DNA of 64,000 nt, from contig NZ_QFZQ01000001.1 of the NCBI RefSeq assembly GCF_003171675.1, positions 1,030,684 through 1,094,683 of the forward strand, given 5' to 3'. The position numbers and the translations under genes were made by a program. Of the stretch, positions 63,083-64,000 are shown one piece after another. The stretch is from Reichenbachiella versicolor. GTDB lineage: Bacteria; Bacteroidota; Bacteroidia; Cytophagales; Cyclobacteriaceae. Below the pieces are notes generated by a model. That model was not told the DNA's origin, made no database searches, and saw only the letters and a program-made list of their open reading frames with translations. The stretch's first letter is position 1, and every line of letters begins with the position of its first letter.

Positions 63083-63664
63083 ATGAACAAGCTGATCGAA
63101 TACATAAACACCTACACAAGTTTTAATGAAGAAGAAGTTGAAGCCCTAAGGGGCACCTTTACTGTTAAGACATTTGACAAAAAAGAGGTGATATTCAGAG
63201 CAGGCAAAGTTTCAAATGAACTCTATTTTGTCACTAAAGGCTGCGTCCGTTTGTTTTACATAGCAGACGGAATAGATAAAACAGCCTTCTTTTATACGGA
63301 AGGTCAATTTATTTGTGCTGGCGAAAGCTACACCTACAATGTACCGGCGATAGAAAGCTATGAAGCAGTCGAACCTTCCGAGATTTTGGTCTTTTCTAAA
63401 GCAGCTATCGAAAAATTAACGCTTAAGGTTCCTAAAATGGAAATCATAGCCAGAGTCGCAGTAGAGAATGAACTAATCACGAGCCAAAAGGTAATAGCTT
63501 CGTTCGTGACTAAATCTCCAGAGGAGAGATACATTGATCTTTTAGAAAAACAAAAACAACTATTTCAGAGAGTGCCACAGCAATATATAGCTTCGTTTTT
63601 AGGGGTATCACCAGAGACATTGAGTAGAATCAAAGCCAGAGTACATAAGAAAATACGTTCTTGA
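63083..63664 (+). CDS. Crp/Fnr-family transcriptional regulator
   Basis: The 193-residue protein has a Crp-like sensory barrel (about 20-115, with EVIFRAGKVSNELYFVTKG) and a winged helix ending SFLGVSPETLSRIKARVHKK. Like the two other Crp-type proteins in this window, it lacks recognisable cAMP-binding residues. I use the ATG at 63083; a TTG at 63062 would add seven residues. It lies 55 bp ahead of an SDR-type gene, as in the pair at 57585-59235. Confidence 0.9.
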   Translation: MNKLIEYINTYTSFNEEEVEALRGTFTVKTFDKKEVIFRAGKVSNELYFVTKGCVRLFYIADGIDKTAFFYTEGQFICAGESYTYNVPAIESYEAVEPSEILVFSKAAIEKLTLKVPKMEIIARVAVENELITSQKVIASFVTKSPEERYIDLLEKQKQLFQRVPQQYIASFLGVSPETLSRIKARVHKKIRS

Positions 63665-63719
63665 CGATCGTCAAGAGAAACCAAAATGCCAGCATCTAAA
63701 TTAGTCTTAAAAAAAAGAC

Positions 63720-64000
63720 ATGAAAAAAGTATTAGTAGCTGGAGCAACAGGATATCTAGGACAGAATTTAGTCAAAGAACTAAAGCGACAAGGGTTTTGG
63801 GTTCGGGTTTTGATTAGATACGAAGACCAAAGAAGCAAGTTTGAAGACGTTGATGATTTTCATATTGGTCAAGTCACAGAGAAAGATACAATTGAAGGAG
63901 TAACAAAAGACATTGACTGGGTATTCACAACTATTGGTATCACTCGTCAAAAGGATGGTTTGACTTATATGGATGTTGATTATAAAGGCAATTCTAACTT
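63720..64000 (+). CDS. SDR/NmrA-type NAD(P)-binding protein, C-terminus cut by window edge
   Basis: From the ATG at 63720 a frame stays open to the end of the window (93 codons and part of another). The N-terminus MKKVLVAGATGYLGQNL is a Rossmann dinucleotide-binding motif of the extended or atypical SDR type, followed by VRVLIRYEDQ and DWVFTTIGITRQKDG. NmrA-like proteins and complex I-associated SDRs share this form. It pairs with the Crp-type regulator just upstream. Confidence 0.85.
   Translation, partial: MKKVLVAGATGYLGQNLVKELKRQGFWVRVLIRYEDQRSKFEDVDDFHIGQVTEKDTIEGVTKDIDWVFTTIGITRQKDGLTYMDVDYKGNSN

Overview
The window looks like a chromosomal segment of a marine-type Bacteroidota, most likely order Cytophagales. 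The grounds are the AT-rich sequence, type IX secretion (T9SS) sorting tails of the form 'YPNPA...', many short lipoproteins with a Cys close to the N-terminus, DUF4625 and DUF6261-like families, 7TMR-DISM and AraC-type regulators, and promoters of the form TTG-N18/20-TAnnTTTG. No tRNA, rRNA, CRISPR array, transposase or phage gene was seen. Taxonomy is inferred from gene content only.

Layout. 0-11 kb is mostly ordinary: a truncated AraC regulator, a DUF6261-like protein, a double-half ABC ATPase resembling ModF, a thioredoxin-fold protein followed by a chemoreceptor, a secreted NUC-type endonuclease abutting a 3-hydroxybutyryl-CoA dehydrogenase, and SMC. 11-16 kb holds a 7TMR-DISM histidine kinase, an HMA-DUF4396 membrane protein with a Cys-rich AraC regulator, a frameshifted AraC remnant and an AlkB-like dioxygenase. 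16-20.5 kb is a probable metal (zinc-like) acquisition locus: a His-rich exported protein, a TonB-dependent receptor and two DUF4625 lipoproteins.

20.5-25.8 kb is the most unusual part. A 12-unit array with a 20-21 bp period lies upstream of two tandem copies of a two-gene module. Each module has a membrane-anchored CxxC thioredoxin-like protein and a lipoprotein whose C-terminal half looks like an aerolysin/ETX-MTX2-type beta pore-forming domain. The leader in front of each pore-former gene is almost identical between copies, and each module ends in a strong hairpin.

25.9-40.1 kb is a surface-protein island on the minus strand: three tandem ~650-residue T9SS cargo proteins with an unusual 50-residue basic N-terminal extension, a TIGR03032-like protein, a TPR/O-GlcNAc-transferase-type glycosyltransferase, and a 1412-residue kelch/propeller T9SS protein. 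The two enzymes may modify or assist export of the cargo (inference). Upstream is a GC-rich array with an exact 41 bp period.

40.9-49.2 kb carries a LodA/LodB-type pair (CTQ-dependent amino-acid oxidase and its flavoprotein maturase), a GH31 enzyme that resembles algal alpha-1,4-glucan lyases, and a lipoprotein with one c-type haem motif. 49.6-64 kb is a run of small regulator-plus-effector units: AraC/GyrI with DinB, 7TM-AraC with DJ-1/PfpI, MarC-Crp-DMT-GNAT, Crp with SDR twice, AraC, methyltransferase, serine hydrolase and YdeI-like protein. One lipoprotein gene in this stretch is bracketed by 53 bp direct repeats.
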